From positions 1-31,928 of IMG/VR virus record IMGVR_UViG_3300020479_000001: DNA of 31,928 nt; one strand, given 5' to 3'. This document shows, one piece after another, positions 14,293 through 22,509 of the stretch. This stretch comes from a virus. The notes below the pieces were generated by a model. That model was not told the DNA's origin. It made no database searches and worked only from the letters and a program-made list of their open reading frames with translations. The stretch's first letter is position 1, and the number at the start of each line of letters is the position of its first letter. A program made the position numbers and the translations under genes.

Positions 14293-15476
14293 GCGGTCGT
14301 TACCGTGATTACACCGGGTTGTATGATTTGTGTAGGCTCAGGAGTAATATCGCTCGTTCCCTCGTTAATCAGAAGCCCCGTGGCGTTCTGTACCCCCGGT
14401 ACTCCGTAGATCACATCGTACAGATAGGACCAGTACAGGGTTTCACCCAGTTGCAGCCCCGTAATGTAGTCATCCAATGCCTCCTGTACTGCAAAAGCAA
14501 CGGAAGCAGAGGAATATCCCGAAGCTGCGGTGATCGTAACGGATACATCAACCAAAAGTTCTGTTGAGCTATAAACGTTGAACTGAATACCTAAAGCAGC
14601 TACTTGAGCTATTGCGTTATAAACCGCCGCTTGTAATTCACTCGTATAAGGCCAGATCGTGACGTAGAAATACCCGTACTGCGTTTGTCCGTCCAAAGTT
14701 TCATTTTCTACAATCACATATTGCAACCCCGCTTGCACGGACTCGATCGCTGCCTCCACAGCGGGAAGGGTAGCTTGCCGAAGCCCCTGTAGGTACAAAA
14801 TGAACCGCGCTCGAAAGGCGTTATCCGTCTCTGCGTTGACACCATTCAGAATAGCGTTGGGGTTCGTGACGTTATCGATCCCCGGAGGTTGTACGGCGAA
14901 CTGAATAAGCTGGTTGGCTTGGACGTTGTAGGCGGACCCGGCAACGGTGGCTTGGGCCGTGGCGGTAATACTGGTAGCCCCTGCGGGAAGGACATAAGTC
15001 TGTGTACCCGAGACGTAAGCGGGCTGCGTGTTATCCGCCACTAACTGATATTGAATTGCTCCACCGACGGTTTGGATGATGGTGGTCAGTGGGATGTTCA
15101 CGTCGCTGGCGTGGGGGGAGTTCACGGACAAAACTACCGGACCAGTGGCAGCTACGGCGGGGAGGCGAGTGAAGTTGAACTGCGCCATCCACGTATCCAG
15201 ATTCGCACCCGTAGAAGTTTGTGCCCGAGTAAGTGCGGCAAGCTGTACCGCGATGTTCTCCAGAAACACCGCTTGGGAGGAAAAGGACTGGAAAATGGCA
15301 AGGAGTGGATCACCGGGGTCTAATTGGGGTTGTGTTCCTGTGTTGGCTGCCCATAGCGCGATCAAGTTGCTGACAAACTCACTGAAAGAAAGCGTAGGCA
15401 CTTGGGGCGGCAACTGCCCCGCCGTCGGGTTCGGATTGACCTGTAGAGGAATAAGCGTAGAAGGGTTCGCTGCCAT
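14289..15476 (-). CDS. Baseplate wedge J-like protein (gp6/gp47 family)
   Basis: 395 residues, the usual length of the Baseplate_J family. Landmarks: GDPLLAIFQSFSSQAVFLENIAVQLAAL (N-terminal helical bundle), GANLDTWMAQFNFTRLPAVAATG, IPLTTIIQT followed by QYQLVAD, AGSAYNVQANQL, NAETDNAFRARFILYLQGLRQATLPAVEAAI, which is the central J motif (E.D..FR.R...). The C-terminus has VVENETLDGQ and YVTIWPYTSELQAAV. This protein forms the wedge dimers of the contractile-tail baseplate. It starts one base after the gp25-like stop. Confidence 0.9.
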   Translation of the reverse strand: MAANPSTLIPLQVNPNPTAGQLPPQVPTLSFSEFVSNLIALWAANTGTQPQLDPGDPLLAIFQSFSSQAVFLENIAVQLAALTRAQTSTGANLDTWMAQFNFTRLPAVAATGPVVLSVNSPHASDVNIPLTTIIQTVGGAIQYQLVADNTQPAYVSGTQTYVLPAGATSITATAQATVAGSAYNVQANQLIQFAVQPPGIDNVTNPNAILNGVNAETDNAFRARFILYLQGLRQATLPAVEAAIESVQAGLQYVIVENETLDGQTQYGYFYVTIWPYTSELQAAVYNAIAQVAALGIQFNVYSSTELLVDVSVTITAASGYSSASVAFAVQEALDDYITGLQLGETLYWSYLYDVIYGVPGVQNATGLLINEGTSDITPEPTQIIQPGVITVTTA

Positions 15477-15477
15477 G

Positions 15478-15885
15478 TTAGTTTACCTGTAGTGCGACGG
15501 TGCCTATCTGTTTGTTGATGAGACGCATGTTGATCGTGACGATCATCCCATGCACAGGAACCGAGGTGAACGTCACTTGCGGCTCATACGTTGGGTCTAC
15601 AAACGACTGGTTCAGCACTTGGCTATTGATTAGCCCTTGGAGCTTATTCACCTGCGTCGTGTTCATATCCACGCCTACGTACAATCCCAACCCTGCGCCG
15701 TACTCCGGGTCAAAGACATAATCCGGAGGCACTTGTTCGCCGGTGGGTAATTGTGTAGCTGGGTTGGTCAAGAGCGCACGGACGGTGAGTTGTCTGGCTT
15801 CATCCCAGCCGTTAGCCATCTGTACCGAGCCGTTGGGTGTCAGTACGAAATCCCCTCCCCAGTCCAAGTACAGTACGCTGCTCAC
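15478..15885 (-). CDS. gp25-like baseplate wedge protein
   Basis: 135 residues from GTG 15885, which overlaps the previous TGA as GTGA and has GAGGG at an eight-base spacing; a TTG six bases upstream is too near the Shine-Dalgarno. The protein has the gp25/GPW pattern: DFVLTPNGSVQMANGWDEARQLTVRALLTNP near the N-terminus, an EYGAGLGLYVG segment containing the conserved YG.GL, and a beta-strand-rich end (FTSVPVHGMIVTINMRLI). gp25-like proteins seed sheath polymerisation. Order spike - enzymes - gp25 - J - I matches contractile-tail baseplate clusters. Confidence 0.85.
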   Translation of the reverse strand: MSSVLYLDWGGDFVLTPNGSVQMANGWDEARQLTVRALLTNPATQLPTGEQVPPDYVFDPEYGAGLGLYVGVDMNTTQVNKLQGLINSQVLNQSFVDPTYEPQVTFTSVPVHGMIVTINMRLINKQIGTVALQVN

Positions 15886-16262
15886 CGGCAAAACCCTCGT
15901 AGCTCAGAAATGGATAAGTCCGGATACCTCGGTCCTATCAATCCGAAAATTGACCCTATCAGCGTGGCACAATGGTAGTTTATAGGAACATTTGCTAATT
16001 TTCCATTCAGCCATCCCCAGTCGTAAGGCTTTCCTACTAACGATTTTGGAGAAATTAACGGTGCTCGTGGCATCGTCATGACGGTGATACGAGTAGATTC
16101 CGCAGCGCGGACGTGGATGGGTACTACGCGAACGGCAGGGGGCGCTGCCTCTAGCAACATACATTCGTCGATCTGTAAGCCCACATGGGAGTACATCCCC
16201 CCATCCAGTTCCATAATCCGCCCGGCCAAGTCGCCTTTGAGTTGGAAGAAAAAGACGTTCAT
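15882..16262 (-). CDS. Permuted papain-like (YiiX/YaeF-type) peptidase or amidase
   Basis: 126 residues. In permuted NlpC/P60-type enzymes the His precedes the Cys: here YSHVGLQI has His26, LLEAAPP has Glu38, and NYHCATLIG has Cys98. The PYDWGWL segment and the short core are also right for the family. It likely cuts peptide or acyl bonds, probably in peptidoglycan, because it lies directly between a GH24 lysozyme and the baseplate wedge genes. No signal peptide; a virion role is inferred. ATG overlaps the lysozyme stop (ATGA), and its stop overlaps the gp25 gene start (GTGA). Confidence 0.7.
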   Translation of the reverse strand: MNVFFFQLKGDLAGRIMELDGGMYSHVGLQIDECMLLEAAPPAVRVVPIHVRAAESTRITVMTMPRAPLISPKSLVGKPYDWGWLNGKLANVPINYHCATLIGSIFGLIGPRYPDLSISELRGFCR

Positions 16263-16750
16263 TGTTCCACCACCTGCCCACCGGGGGTCAAATCTGCTGA
16301 TCCTGTCAATAATGCCGCTTCTCTGTACCGCCGAGAATTACTTAACCCGCACCCGATAGAGGACGCTTTCATGAGATTTGCCGCGCCATTGATGTCCCCC
16401 GCGTTGAGCGCAGCCGGAATACCGCTTTTGATCCACCCACCGGGGCCAGTCGTGTAAATGTAGTCCACGCAAGCTGCCACTTGATTCTGGTTAAGAGGTA
16501 CATGAACAGTAGAATCAAGCGTACTCAGAGCACTCTCCGTATCTTGATTGAAATAGGCTTGGGCCTGCGCCGGGGTGATCGTCCCCCCTATATTGTTGGC
16601 TGGCAGGGCGTGGCCCCAGCCTACGTCGTACTGACACTTACAAGGATCAAGATAAGGGGTGAGATATTGGCTGCCGGGAGGTATGGAGGTCATGCTCAGT
16701 TCATTGAGCTTAATAAAATTTTGGCCCCCTTGGGAAAGTGAGAAGCCCAT
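16259..16750 (-). CDS. Tail-associated GH24-type lysozyme with altered active site
   Basis: 163 residues. Matches GH24 lysozymes: LSQGGQNFIKLNEL (Glu17 as the general acid), LTPYLDPC (Asp35), YDVGWGHAL, QAQAYFNQDTESALSTLD and VPLNQNQVAACVDYIYTTG (the conserved helix), CGLSNSRRYREAALLTG. The usual catalytic Thr before VGxGH is replaced by Asp42, and the Glu-Asp distance is 18 residues rather than 9 because of an inserted loop with Cys37/Cys39. It sits just downstream of the spike gene (one base gap), as expected for a tail lysozyme that opens peptidoglycan during DNA injection. Activity is not certain given the altered residue. Confidence 0.8.
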   Translation of the reverse strand: MGFSLSQGGQNFIKLNELSMTSIPPGSQYLTPYLDPCKCQYDVGWGHALPANNIGGTITPAQAQAYFNQDTESALSTLDSTVHVPLNQNQVAACVDYIYTTGPGGWIKSGIPAALNAGDINGAANLMKASSIGCGLSNSRRYREAALLTGSADLTPGGQVVEQ

Positions 16751-16751
16751 G

Positions 16752-17444
16752 TCAGCCTGCCTTCACCACGGAGGTAAGTTGATCTTGTCCCATTTGTTGA
16801 TTTGGGACGCCCGTAGTGCCGTTCGGCGCCGGGTGTGTATGCTCGTTAAACAGTCCGACCATCGCCGCCGTGACGATTTCTTGCAGCGTTTCCCCTTGAG
16901 AGCCAAGCTCTATGTTATTTGCCGTGATGCTAGCGTTGTTGGCGTTGACTTGGACGTTTTGAGGAGCGTTGACCACTACATTCATTCCGCCACTGACCAG
17001 CAACGTGCCGTCATTCCGCCAATAAACCGTGTTTCCCTTCGGGTCGCTAATGAATAGCTCCCCCGGTTGGATGTTCGGGTTTGGGACGCGCTGCACCGCG
17101 TTCCATGTATAGGCCATGCACTCATACGACCCGTCCTCGTGATCCACCACGATCAAATGCACCTGCTCTCCGGCCTGATAATTCTCCTGCGTTGCCCCGC
17201 CGAACGGCGCATACTGAAACCCCCACCCCGGACCCATCATCGGCGTGAAGAAGGGGAGCCAGCCGGTCAACCGCATTTCGTTGGTCGTCGGGTTGATGAT
17301 GGACGGAATCAGGCAGCGAACGTAGTGCGTCCGGGGATCGTAAGAGGCTATATGCGCCGGGATGGTGTAGAACGGGCGTCCGGACTGCTGCTGCGCCGCG
17401 TGCATGATGTTGTGGACGAGTTCATCTTGGTCGGTGAGTAGCAT
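16752..17444 (-). CDS. Baseplate assembly/spike protein V-like (gp45/gpV family)
   Basis: 230 residues from ATG 17444, which overlaps the hub stop (TAATG). Starts MLLTDQDELVHNIMHAAQQQ, then an OB-fold region (VRCLIPSI, LTGWLPFFTPMMGPGWGFQYAPFGGATQENYQAGEQVHLIVVDHED) typical of the gpV/gp5 N-terminal domain, followed by short strands in a triple beta-helix (VVVNAPQNVQVNANNASITANNIELGSQG). NEHTHPAPNGTTGVP near the C-terminus carries an HxH motif that in such spikes can hold a metal. It forms the membrane-piercing tip below the hub. A longer frame to 17576 was rejected as overlap read-through. Confidence 0.85.
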   Translation of the reverse strand: MLLTDQDELVHNIMHAAQQQSGRPFYTIPAHIASYDPRTHYVRCLIPSIINPTTNEMRLTGWLPFFTPMMGPGWGFQYAPFGGATQENYQAGEQVHLIVVDHEDGSYECMAYTWNAVQRVPNPNIQPGELFISDPKGNTVYWRNDGTLLVSGGMNVVVNAPQNVQVNANNASITANNIELGSQGETLQEIVTAAMVGLFNEHTHPAPNGTTGVPNQQMGQDQLTSVVKAG

Positions 17445-18934
17445 TAGCTGTTCTCCGAGTGCATAAGATACGCCTTCTGGCCCGCTATCATTTGCCCGTT
17501 GATGGTCGGTGCAGTAACGCTGTTGAGGCCCGGTGTGATCGGGCTCAAGGTCCATCCGTGGACGTGCGTGTACCAACCGTCGTGCATCGTAAACTCGTGT
17601 TCTATGGAGTTAGCGTAGAACCGCTGACCGGAAAAGTCCCCCAAGTCTCCTTTGAAATTGAATGTCTGTAGCGGTTGAAAACTACCCACTCCGTCCATGC
17701 GGAAACTCGTCAGCAATTCTCGCTTGGCAATATCCAGCGCCTTTTCATAAGCATATAACTGCGCCGTAGCAGGAACGAGGCCGTTCTTATGAAACAAATA
17801 TACTGGCTTACCCAGATTAGTGAAGAGTGCGGCGAGTTTGTCAGGGGCCGCAGCGCCTTGTGTAGCCACTACCCATTTGTTGCTTTCTATGGAGACTTGC
17901 GGAGCGGCTAGAAGAATAGCGTTTGCCGTATCAGGGGTAGCAACCCCAATAGCCGACACGGACTGCTGCGCTGTAGCGACATTGTAAGAAGCGACCACCA
18001 CGAGAAAGTTCATGTTCCGACGTGGATTGTAGGAGATGCGGAAATTGTTGATGGGATAAGGCGCAGACTTTAACTCCCCCTGTTCCCAGTCCAAAGTAAT
18101 CTCTGGATACTCCGGCAATGGCCCAAAATACAACTCCCGTCCGGGAGTGACGAAACAGACAAACCCGAGAAGCCGGGCGAAGAATTGTAACTGCTCCCAC
18201 AAAGTACGCGGGACGCCAGCAGACACCGCCAAAGCCCCGACCGTCTGCCCGACGTACACTTCGTTAGGATACGCATATACCACCGGCTTAAACCCGTTGT
18301 GCGTCGCAATATAATAGGCAAGCTGGGAGGGGGTTTTGTTCTGGATGTTCAATCCCCCTGTACCGGGCGCTTTCGGGCCACCAAGACTCGGGGCGCCGGT
18401 CGGCGCAGTATTTCCCCCCGGAGGGCAGCCACCTGTTTCTTGGGGTCCACTTGCGCCAAGCGTCCCCGGTGTATTGAACCCTATATCCTTGGAGAACGTG
18501 ATCGGACTTTTTACATCGACCAACAAACCCGCCCAGTCTCTCCCCGTAACGGTAATGGTGTCAGTATCATACGCCACTTCCACCTCATCCAGCTCCCCTC
18601 CGAACAGATGATGTTTCCCGTATTCATCCTCCATGTAGATGTCCACAGGGATTTGCTTGAATGAATTTTTACCGTAGGCTTGCTGGCCCATTTTGTAGAA
18701 ATCGATTCCCGCTACTTTTGCCGCTTCCCTCGTCGTCGTAAACCGGAAAGAGCCCACGGAACCGTAGGCCGGACGAGTGCAGTTGAAAGAGTCTATCGCC
18801 AATGTAATACCGTTGACCACGACGTAGGGCAGTAACGTCCGATCATGATGTACGGCAGTAGGTTTTCGGGGCGCAGGAGGGGCGGCCGGTTTTACCGGAG
18901 GGTTGACGACAGTGACATCAACAAATAAACCCAT
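17444..18934 (-). CDS. Baseplate hub protein (gp27/late control D-like)
   Basis: 496 residues. After a Pro-rich leader (PPVKPAAPPAPRKP) the beta-barrel hub domain begins near residue 35 (LPYVVVNGITLAIDSFNC; RFTTTREAAKVAG; IPVDIYMEDEYGKHHLFGGELDEVEV). VTGRDWAGLLVD, followed by NIQNKTPSQLAYYIATHNGF, is the typical hub motif, and a GlyPro linker (GGCPPGGNTAPTG) interrupts it. Later LWEQLQFFARLLGFVCFVTPGRELYFGPLPE also matches gpD/gp27-like proteins. It links the tube to the spike. Starts 4 bases after the tape-measure stop; the ORF directly precedes the spike gene, the usual order. Confidence 0.85.
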   Translation of the reverse strand: MGLFVDVTVVNPPVKPAAPPAPRKPTAVHHDRTLLPYVVVNGITLAIDSFNCTRPAYGSVGSFRFTTTREAAKVAGIDFYKMGQQAYGKNSFKQIPVDIYMEDEYGKHHLFGGELDEVEVAYDTDTITVTGRDWAGLLVDVKSPITFSKDIGFNTPGTLGASGPQETGGCPPGGNTAPTGAPSLGGPKAPGTGGLNIQNKTPSQLAYYIATHNGFKPVVYAYPNEVYVGQTVGALAVSAGVPRTLWEQLQFFARLLGFVCFVTPGRELYFGPLPEYPEITLDWEQGELKSAPYPINNFRISYNPRRNMNFLVVVASYNVATAQQSVSAIGVATPDTANAILLAAPQVSIESNKWVVATQGAAAPDKLAALFTNLGKPVYLFHKNGLVPATAQLYAYEKALDIAKRELLTSFRMDGVGSFQPLQTFNFKGDLGDFSGQRFYANSIEHEFTMHDGWYTHVHGWTLSPITPGLNSVTAPTINGQMIAGQKAYLMHSENS

Positions 18935-18938
18935 AATT

Positions 18939-20891
18939 TTACCCTATTCCCGCTGCCAACGGACGTGCTGTGCTTCTACCCTCCCCTGTAACGACGCTTT
19001 TTAACGCTTGCGCTACATGGTGAGCAATATCTTTATTAGAACCGTCACCATGCAGATATACATGAAGATGGCTTGTCGTTCCCGCTGCGGTAGGGGAGCC
19101 TACAGGGGCGACTTGGGGCGCTACCGGCAATGCACCGTCTGACTGCATGTGCTTCTTCATGTAATTGTCGTAGATATGCGCTGCTTGGGTAGTCAACGGA
19201 GTAGCTGGCGTCCATAGACCGAGAACTTTCCCTATCTCTGCAAGTCCTTTGAACATAAAAGAAAACGCATGATGTGCGTTCTTTAGCGCGGACTCTACTC
19301 CATTGGAACTACCAGCGATCCAAGAAAAGAAAGCCTTTGTCGCGTCAAACAGGCCCAATACCCCACCAACGATTGTTTTTCCGATACCACCTGTCAGGTG
19401 CGGGAACCATTTATCTAGGAGTTTTCCGATATTCCAACCCGTTAGGAAAGATACCCCCGCTTCTCCTGCGATTCCTGCGCCACCAAGAACGCTACCAATC
19501 CTCCCCAAAATCGGGAGTTTTTCTGCGAACTTGGACAAGAACCCCCCTACTTTCCTAACTGCGCCAAATATCCCCATACCAGCAGCCCATCCAGCCGCAG
19601 TAGCCAATACACCCCCAACGAAAGGCATGTGTTTTAAGGCAGTAGTCGCCCATCCGCCGACGGTATTCAAAACCCCTAAAGTACCAGAAACTGTTGGCGC
19701 CGCTTGTTTCCCGAGCACCGCCGCAAGTTTATCTACAGTTGCGGACAGCCGATTCATAGCGTTTACTGTGGGAGCGTCATATCTATTAGTAAACGGCGAA
19801 ACGGAGCCAAAGTGTTTATAATCATAGGGAGTGAAAAACAACCCTTCTAAAAACTTTGAATACATTCCACTATGACTTGAGGCTAGCTCCGCTTTTGCCC
19901 GCACTGACAAAAACGCAAGCGCCGCTTTATTATGTTCCACCTGATTTAACGACATACCAGCATAAGGGCTGCCCGCCTCCAAGGTAGGAAGCATGGTCTT
20001 TGCCAGTAACCGGGGATCGCGAATGAAACTCAGCATCTGTGATTTGCTAAAAGAGTAAGGATGGCCCCCTACCGCCATAGCTACCGAACCATTAACCCCC
20101 ACTCGAAACCCATTAAGCATGGCTGTTTGGACAGCGGCGGCAGAGGCGTTACCTGTCATAAGTGCCATCAATCGATTTGTAGCACCTGACCCTACCCCAC
20201 GAGTTTGCTGCAATAAAGTGTCTAGCCCGATGGAGCCAAACAGCATACTAGTAGATAGCCCCGCCGTACCCGCGTAAGGGGACTGCATAGCTCTGCGGAT
20301 GTTGCTAAGGTATGCACTTTGGTCTACGAATTTCCCCATGTTAGCGGCGACAAGTTGTGCGGTATGAATGGCATAGTTTTCTTGTTTGCCTGTAGGAACG
20401 CCTCTGGCCTGTGCATATCCAAGCCCCGCACTCAAAAACTTTTGCATAAACCCAGAAGAGTCCGCAGAGGACATCCCATACGTCCCACGAAGCATCTCTA
20501 CCGTTCGGTTATACATCCCCTCCGACTTCGGGTTCAGCCCTCTTGCGCCAAAATAGCCACCCAGTAGCATCCCTCGAGTCACCCCAGCCTCTGGTGTCAG
20601 AAACCCCGCAGCACCTTTCGTAGACAATGCTTGGTGCATGGCCTTGTGTGCCGTAGCAGTGTTTCGTAACCCAATTTCCAAAGTCGCCAGCATCTTCTGA
20701 TAGTTCTCAGCAGCCTTAGTCAACTCCACGAACGCACCGATACCCGCCGCCGCGAGGTCTACAAACCGATTTTTGAGCAAATCCGACGCAGCTTCCAGCC
20801 CGGCCAAGGCGAATGAATACTTCCCGATCTCACCAAGGAGGTTGCCGTAGGCTTTGAAGCGGATGCCTACCAGATAGTCTAGGCCAGCCAT
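18939..20891 (-). CDS. Tail tape measure protein
   Basis: 650 residues. Starts MAGLDYLVGIRFKAYGNLLGEIGKYSFALAG followed by a long helical region, a Gly/Ala-rich middle, hydrophobic segments near residues 430-500 (HMPFVGGVLATAAGWAAGMGIFGAV and further helices) and a C-terminal His-rich beta end (SHLHVYLHGDGSN). Position and composition fit tape measure proteins. Its length sets tail length; by the usual 0.15 nm per residue a tail near 95-100 nm is expected, as a rough inference. It overlaps the gp10-like gene by 1 base (TAATG) and lies downstream of the chaperone by two genes. Confidence 0.85.
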   Translation of the reverse strand: MAGLDYLVGIRFKAYGNLLGEIGKYSFALAGLEAASDLLKNRFVDLAAAGIGAFVELTKAAENYQKMLATLEIGLRNTATAHKAMHQALSTKGAAGFLTPEAGVTRGMLLGGYFGARGLNPKSEGMYNRTVEMLRGTYGMSSADSSGFMQKFLSAGLGYAQARGVPTGKQENYAIHTAQLVAANMGKFVDQSAYLSNIRRAMQSPYAGTAGLSTSMLFGSIGLDTLLQQTRGVGSGATNRLMALMTGNASAAAVQTAMLNGFRVGVNGSVAMAVGGHPYSFSKSQMLSFIRDPRLLAKTMLPTLEAGSPYAGMSLNQVEHNKAALAFLSVRAKAELASSHSGMYSKFLEGLFFTPYDYKHFGSVSPFTNRYDAPTVNAMNRLSATVDKLAAVLGKQAAPTVSGTLGVLNTVGGWATTALKHMPFVGGVLATAAGWAAGMGIFGAVRKVGGFLSKFAEKLPILGRIGSVLGGAGIAGEAGVSFLTGWNIGKLLDKWFPHLTGGIGKTIVGGVLGLFDATKAFFSWIAGSSNGVESALKNAHHAFSFMFKGLAEIGKVLGLWTPATPLTTQAAHIYDNYMKKHMQSDGALPVAPQVAPVGSPTAAGTTSHLHVYLHGDGSNKDIAHHVAQALKSVVTGEGRSTARPLAAGIG

Positions 20892-21421
20892 TATTCGTCC
20901 TCGCTCTCGGTCAGCGTAACTCGCTCGATGAAATGACCACTCATAGGCCCGTCGCCCTTACCATGCTTGAATACCACGCCTACGGTTTTCTTCACATGCT
21001 CCGACATCCGGTCATATACTTGGTGCGCCGTAGGCTCAAATACCGGACGTGCTGGTATATCCTGAGCGCCGGACCAAGGGTTCGGAGCGCCAAACTCCTG
21101 CGTCAACATCACTTCGTCATCCGTGCCTACCGCACTTTCGTTCTTTTGCACCGTCTTTTTCACACTATCCCGAAGGTGCCCAGTGACAAACAAAGGGGTA
21201 TTGGTCGTAGGAAATTCTCCAAGGATGGTTCCTGCGTTAGCTTCATGAGTTTCTAAAGTCCTTTTTGCCAACGGTGCCCATCCCGGTTGGTACACACCGA
21301 ACATCCCCTTAGCCGTTTTCTGCCCATCCTCCGCCAAGTTCTTCACGAGATTATGCTGCGCCTGTGCGAGTTCTTTCTGGAGTGCGGCCAACTCTTTCCC
21401 CATGCCTTTTGGGCTAAGCAT
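20891..21421 (-). CDS. Tail completion protein, HK97 gp10-like / Mu gpG-like morphogenesis family
   Basis: 176 residues. Has the family pattern: KNLAEDGQKTAKGMF, QPGWAPLAKRTLETH, TPLFVTGHLRDSVKKTV, then the EFGAPNPWSGAQDIPARPVFEPTA segment (E.G.....PARPF). Such proteins complete the neck or tail top. Its place here, between a LysM-like baseplate protein and the tape measure, differs from the usual location near the head genes. Both ends overlap neighbours by one base (TAATG). Assignment is by pattern. Confidence 0.7.
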   Translation of the reverse strand: MLSPKGMGKELAALQKELAQAQHNLVKNLAEDGQKTAKGMFGVYQPGWAPLAKRTLETHEANAGTILGEFPTTNTPLFVTGHLRDSVKKTVQKNESAVGTDDEVMLTQEFGAPNPWSGAQDIPARPVFEPTAHQVYDRMSEHVKKTVGVVFKHGKGDGPMSGHFIERVTLTESEDE

Positions 21422-22509
21422 TAGCTGAACCTCCCCGGATTCTGTTGCGGCGGTACGGAACTGGGGATTTGGATGTTGTATTGCCCTTGTGGGAATGGGT
21501 CGGTCAGGCCGTTGGCATACGCCAAGTCTACCCAGCGGGAAGCGTCCCCGTAGTATGAAGCGGCCAGACTCAACAGGTTCGGATTGATAAGGGAAAGCGT
21601 TTGTTGAATTGGAGAGACCGTCGTGTAGAGATTCTTTACGATCCCCGCATACGAAAGTACATGCGCGATGGATGCAGCAGCGGAAAGTGTCAACCCCGAA
21701 ACGCTATTGGCCTCCAGTATGCTATTCCCAAGACTCAATGCGCTATCCGCATAGAAACTCACTTGGTTCGCAATAGACGGGTCCACTACGTTCAGTACGT
21801 TGTCCGCGTAGAGAAGCCCTTGCTGGCCGTAAGCCACCATGTTTGCCAAAAACCCAGTTAACGTAGAAGGTAGCAAATCCCCAAAAACCGACACCGGGAT
21901 GTTGCCAGAAATAGCTGCGAACGCTTGATGTAGCTGTTCCACCGCCTGAGAAGTGTTTACCGTAGCGGGTGGAGAGCTTATGTCCTTGGACGGCACGAAC
22001 TCCAGATGGTACGTGCAGTACCACTCATTACGAATATAGACGTGAAAGGACTCGATCTTTCCCTCAAATTTCCACTTCCCGAAGGTCAGAGGGATTTTCT
22101 TGCCGTCTATCCGAAATCGGTCTAACTGATAGGCGCGATTCCACGCATTAGACCCGAGAAACACCCCATCCCAGCGAATTACGTCTGGAGGAAATGCCCC
22201 TAAGGACTGGATAGTGCGGATGCCACCGGGGAAGTTATGGACGGCAAGCATTTGGTCGCCGCCCACGGAGTCAAGCTGCTGTGGAATCTCCACTCCGACC
22301 AGCAAAAAGTCCCCGAGCTTGAATGGGTTTTGGATAGATTGAGCGTCGTGTGCGTTGATGACCGACTTAGTGGCTTTGTTAAGTTGCTTGGCCGCGAACT
22401 GATTGATTGCCGAACTGGAACTGACCTTGAGCGAATCCAACGCAGACGGCCCCCCACTCAGCAAGTAATCCGCTGTGGTAGAACCAAGTGTGCCAAGGAT
22501 TCCGCTCAT
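21421..22509 (-). CDS. Tail or baseplate protein with LysM-like C-terminal segment
   Basis: 362 residues. A central beta region (IRTIQSLGAFPPDVIRWDGVFLGSNAWNRAYQLDRFRIDGKKIPLTFGKWKFEGKI.SF) resembles proteins in contractile tails with an 'R....PP.I.W.G......A..R...L' pattern. C-terminal SLAASYYGDASRWVDLAYANGLTDPFPQG is LysM-like, as in gp53-type baseplate proteins, followed by a Pro/Gln tail. It starts directly after the frameshift stop. Not certain whether it acts in the baseplate or the tail tube; the LysM part suggests peptidoglycan contact. Confidence 0.65.
   Translation of the reverse strand: MSGILGTLGSTTADYLLSGGPSALDSLKVSSSSAINQFAAKQLNKATKSVINAHDAQSIQNPFKLGDFLLVGVEIPQQLDSVGGDQMLAVHNFPGGIRTIQSLGAFPPDVIRWDGVFLGSNAWNRAYQLDRFRIDGKKIPLTFGKWKFEGKIESFHVYIRNEWYCTYHLEFVPSKDISSPPATVNTSQAVEQLHQAFAAISGNIPVSVFGDLLPSTLTGFLANMVAYGQQGLLYADNVLNVVDPSIANQVSFYADSALSLGNSILEANSVSGLTLSAAASIAHVLSYAGIVKNLYTTVSPIQQTLSLINPNLLSLAASYYGDASRWVDLAYANGLTDPFPQGQYNIQIPSSVPPQQNPGRFS

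Noticed and set aside
17445-17576. Longer start for the spike protein
   Set aside because: The extra 44 residues are out-of-frame reading of the hub gene; ATG 17444 overlaps the hub stop as TAATG, like the neighbours.
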